Source: Desulfonema limicola (lineage in GTDB: Bacteria; Desulfobacterota; Desulfobacteria; Desulfobacterales; DYRC01). Taken from it: DNA of 6,739 bases. Location: assembly GCA_020718925.1 (NCBI GenBank), contig DYRC01000226.1, positions 1-6,739 on the forward strand, given 5' to 3'. How positions within the stretch are numbered: the first letter of the stretch is position 1; each line of letters begins with the position of its first letter. The position numbers were made by a program, and so were the translations under genes. This document shows positions 6,441 to 6,739 of the stretch, piece after piece. The notes under the pieces were generated by a model, which was given only the letters and a program-made list of their open reading frames with translations, was not told the origin of the DNA and ran no database searches.

Positions 6441-6643
6441 GGCTTGCCCGAACCTGTTTTTTCAGATACCAATACCAGCAGCAATCCGATGACCGGCGTA
6501 AACAGCAGAGATGAAAAAAAATATCCCCAAAATCCCATTTTCCGGTTATATCCTGATAATCCGATAATCAGTGAAAATATAAAATACAATATCTGAAACT
6601 CCGGAGGAAACCCGGCAACCATATAGAGCGGCAGTAACTGCAT
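6437..6643 (-). CDS. Small two-helix membrane protein, function unknown
   Basis: A 68-aa protein with two hydrophobic segments, about 15-31 (FQILYFIFSLIIGLSG) and 41-60 (FFSSLLFTPVIGLLLVLV), separated by a short basic loop NRKMGFWG (33-40) and ending in a Lys-rich tail. The loop followed by a helix with a TPVIGLL-like segment resembles small conserved membrane proteins found as unknowns in many bacteria; I cannot assign a function. The start at 6643-6641 is supported by AGGAG with 8-nt spacing (6652-6656). Its stop overlaps the SPFH start by ATGA, so it is the first visible gene of the SPFH-lipoprotein operon and may be an accessory subunit of that membrane complex (inference). Confidence 0.75.
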   Translation of the reverse strand: MQLLPLYMVAGFPPEFQILYFIFSLIIGLSGYNRKMGFWGYFFSSLLFTPVIGLLLVLVSEKTGSGKP

Positions 6644-6651
6644 GAAGACGA

Positions 6652-6656
6652 CTCCT
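6652..6656 (-). promoter_or_regulatory. Shine-Dalgarno of the small membrane protein
   Basis: AAAAGGAG with 8-nt spacing to the ATG at 6643-6641. It is the strongest ribosome binding site of the right-hand gene group and supports the 68-aa reading frame as a real gene. Confidence 0.7.
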
Positions 6657-6689
6657 TTTAAAGTAATACCAAATCGCTTTCAACCCCAC

Positions 6690-6730
6690 CTAACCCCCCG
6701 GCCCCCTTCCCTGAAAGGGAAGGGGGAGAC
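6690..6730 (+). repeat. Dispersed palindromic repeat, copy 2
   Basis: CTAACCCCCCGGCCCCC followed by TTCCCTGAAAGGGAAGGGGG. Positions 6702-6712 and 6716-6726 form a perfect 11-bp stem (CCCCCTTCCCT with AGGGAAGGGGG) around a GAA loop. The sequence matches the reverse complement of 2727-2770. The perfect stem here against one mismatch in the other copy is consistent with members of one repeat family. It lies upstream of the operon's first gene; a terminator of an upstream gene is possible but no T-run is visible on the minus strand. Confidence 0.75.
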
Positions 6731-6739
6731 GTCATCAGT

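Noticed and set aside
3348..6596. Plus-strand open frames opposite the lipoprotein, SPFH and small-protein genes
   Set aside because: These are antisense shadows with low-complexity or unnatural composition and no translation signals.
6655..6683. Sigma-70-like promoter with TTGAAA at 6678-6683 for the right-hand operon
   Set aside because: At the normal 17-nt spacing the -10 would be TAAAAG, overlapping the Shine-Dalgarno, so transcription would begin too late; other -10 choices give spacers of 9 or 15 nt.
1..6739. CRISPR array, tRNA or rRNA gene, insertion sequence or phage genes
   Set aside because: No regularly spaced repeats, no tRNA-like or rRNA-like sequence and no transposase or integrase reading frame were seen.

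Overview
The window looks like a chromosomal segment from a Gram-negative, mid-GC bacterium. The protein families and the GC-rich intergenic palindromes suggest a Desulfobacterota (deltaproteobacterial) relative, but this is an impression; no rRNA or taxonomic marker is present. All six supported genes lie on the minus strand, so they read from right to left. Plus-strand reading frames are shadows of these genes.

In transcription order: (1) a 68-aa protein with two membrane segments (6643-6437); (2) a membrane-anchored SPFH/prohibitin-like protein (6440-5496); (3) a 905-aa probable lipoprotein that joins a type I periplasmic binding domain (LivJ-like) to a complete family 5, type II solute-binding domain (DppA/OppA-like) (5495-2778); (4) a 141-bp gap with two GC-rich palindromic elements; (5) a 734-aa protein that joins a LivJ-like binding domain to a full pentameric ligand-gated ion channel (pLGIC) module with beta-rich ectodomain, Pro-loop and four C-terminal membrane helices (2636-432); (6) a MoaD/ThiS-type sulfur-carrier-like protein (420-187); (7) the start of a HesA/MoeB/ThiF (E1-like) protein cut by the window edge (190 to <1).

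Genes 1-3 are tightly coupled (ATGA overlap, then zero gap). The channel, carrier and E1-like genes are coupled as well (11-bp gap with the Shine-Dalgarno overlapping the stop codon, then ATGA overlap). The 141-bp gap has no recognisable promoter or T-tailed terminator, so one or two transcripts are possible.

The notable content is the channel. A binding-protein domain normally associated with ABC transport sits on a neurotransmitter-receptor-type pore, next to a lipoprotein carrying both a type I and a type II binding fold and next to an SPFH membrane-scaffold protein. No ABC permease or ATPase gene is in the window. My working hypothesis (inference) is a small-molecule-sensing ion-channel system in which the lipoprotein and SPFH protein are accessory parts. 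The MoaD/ThiS-E1 pair downstream is probably a sulfur-transfer module; its link to the channel is only positional.
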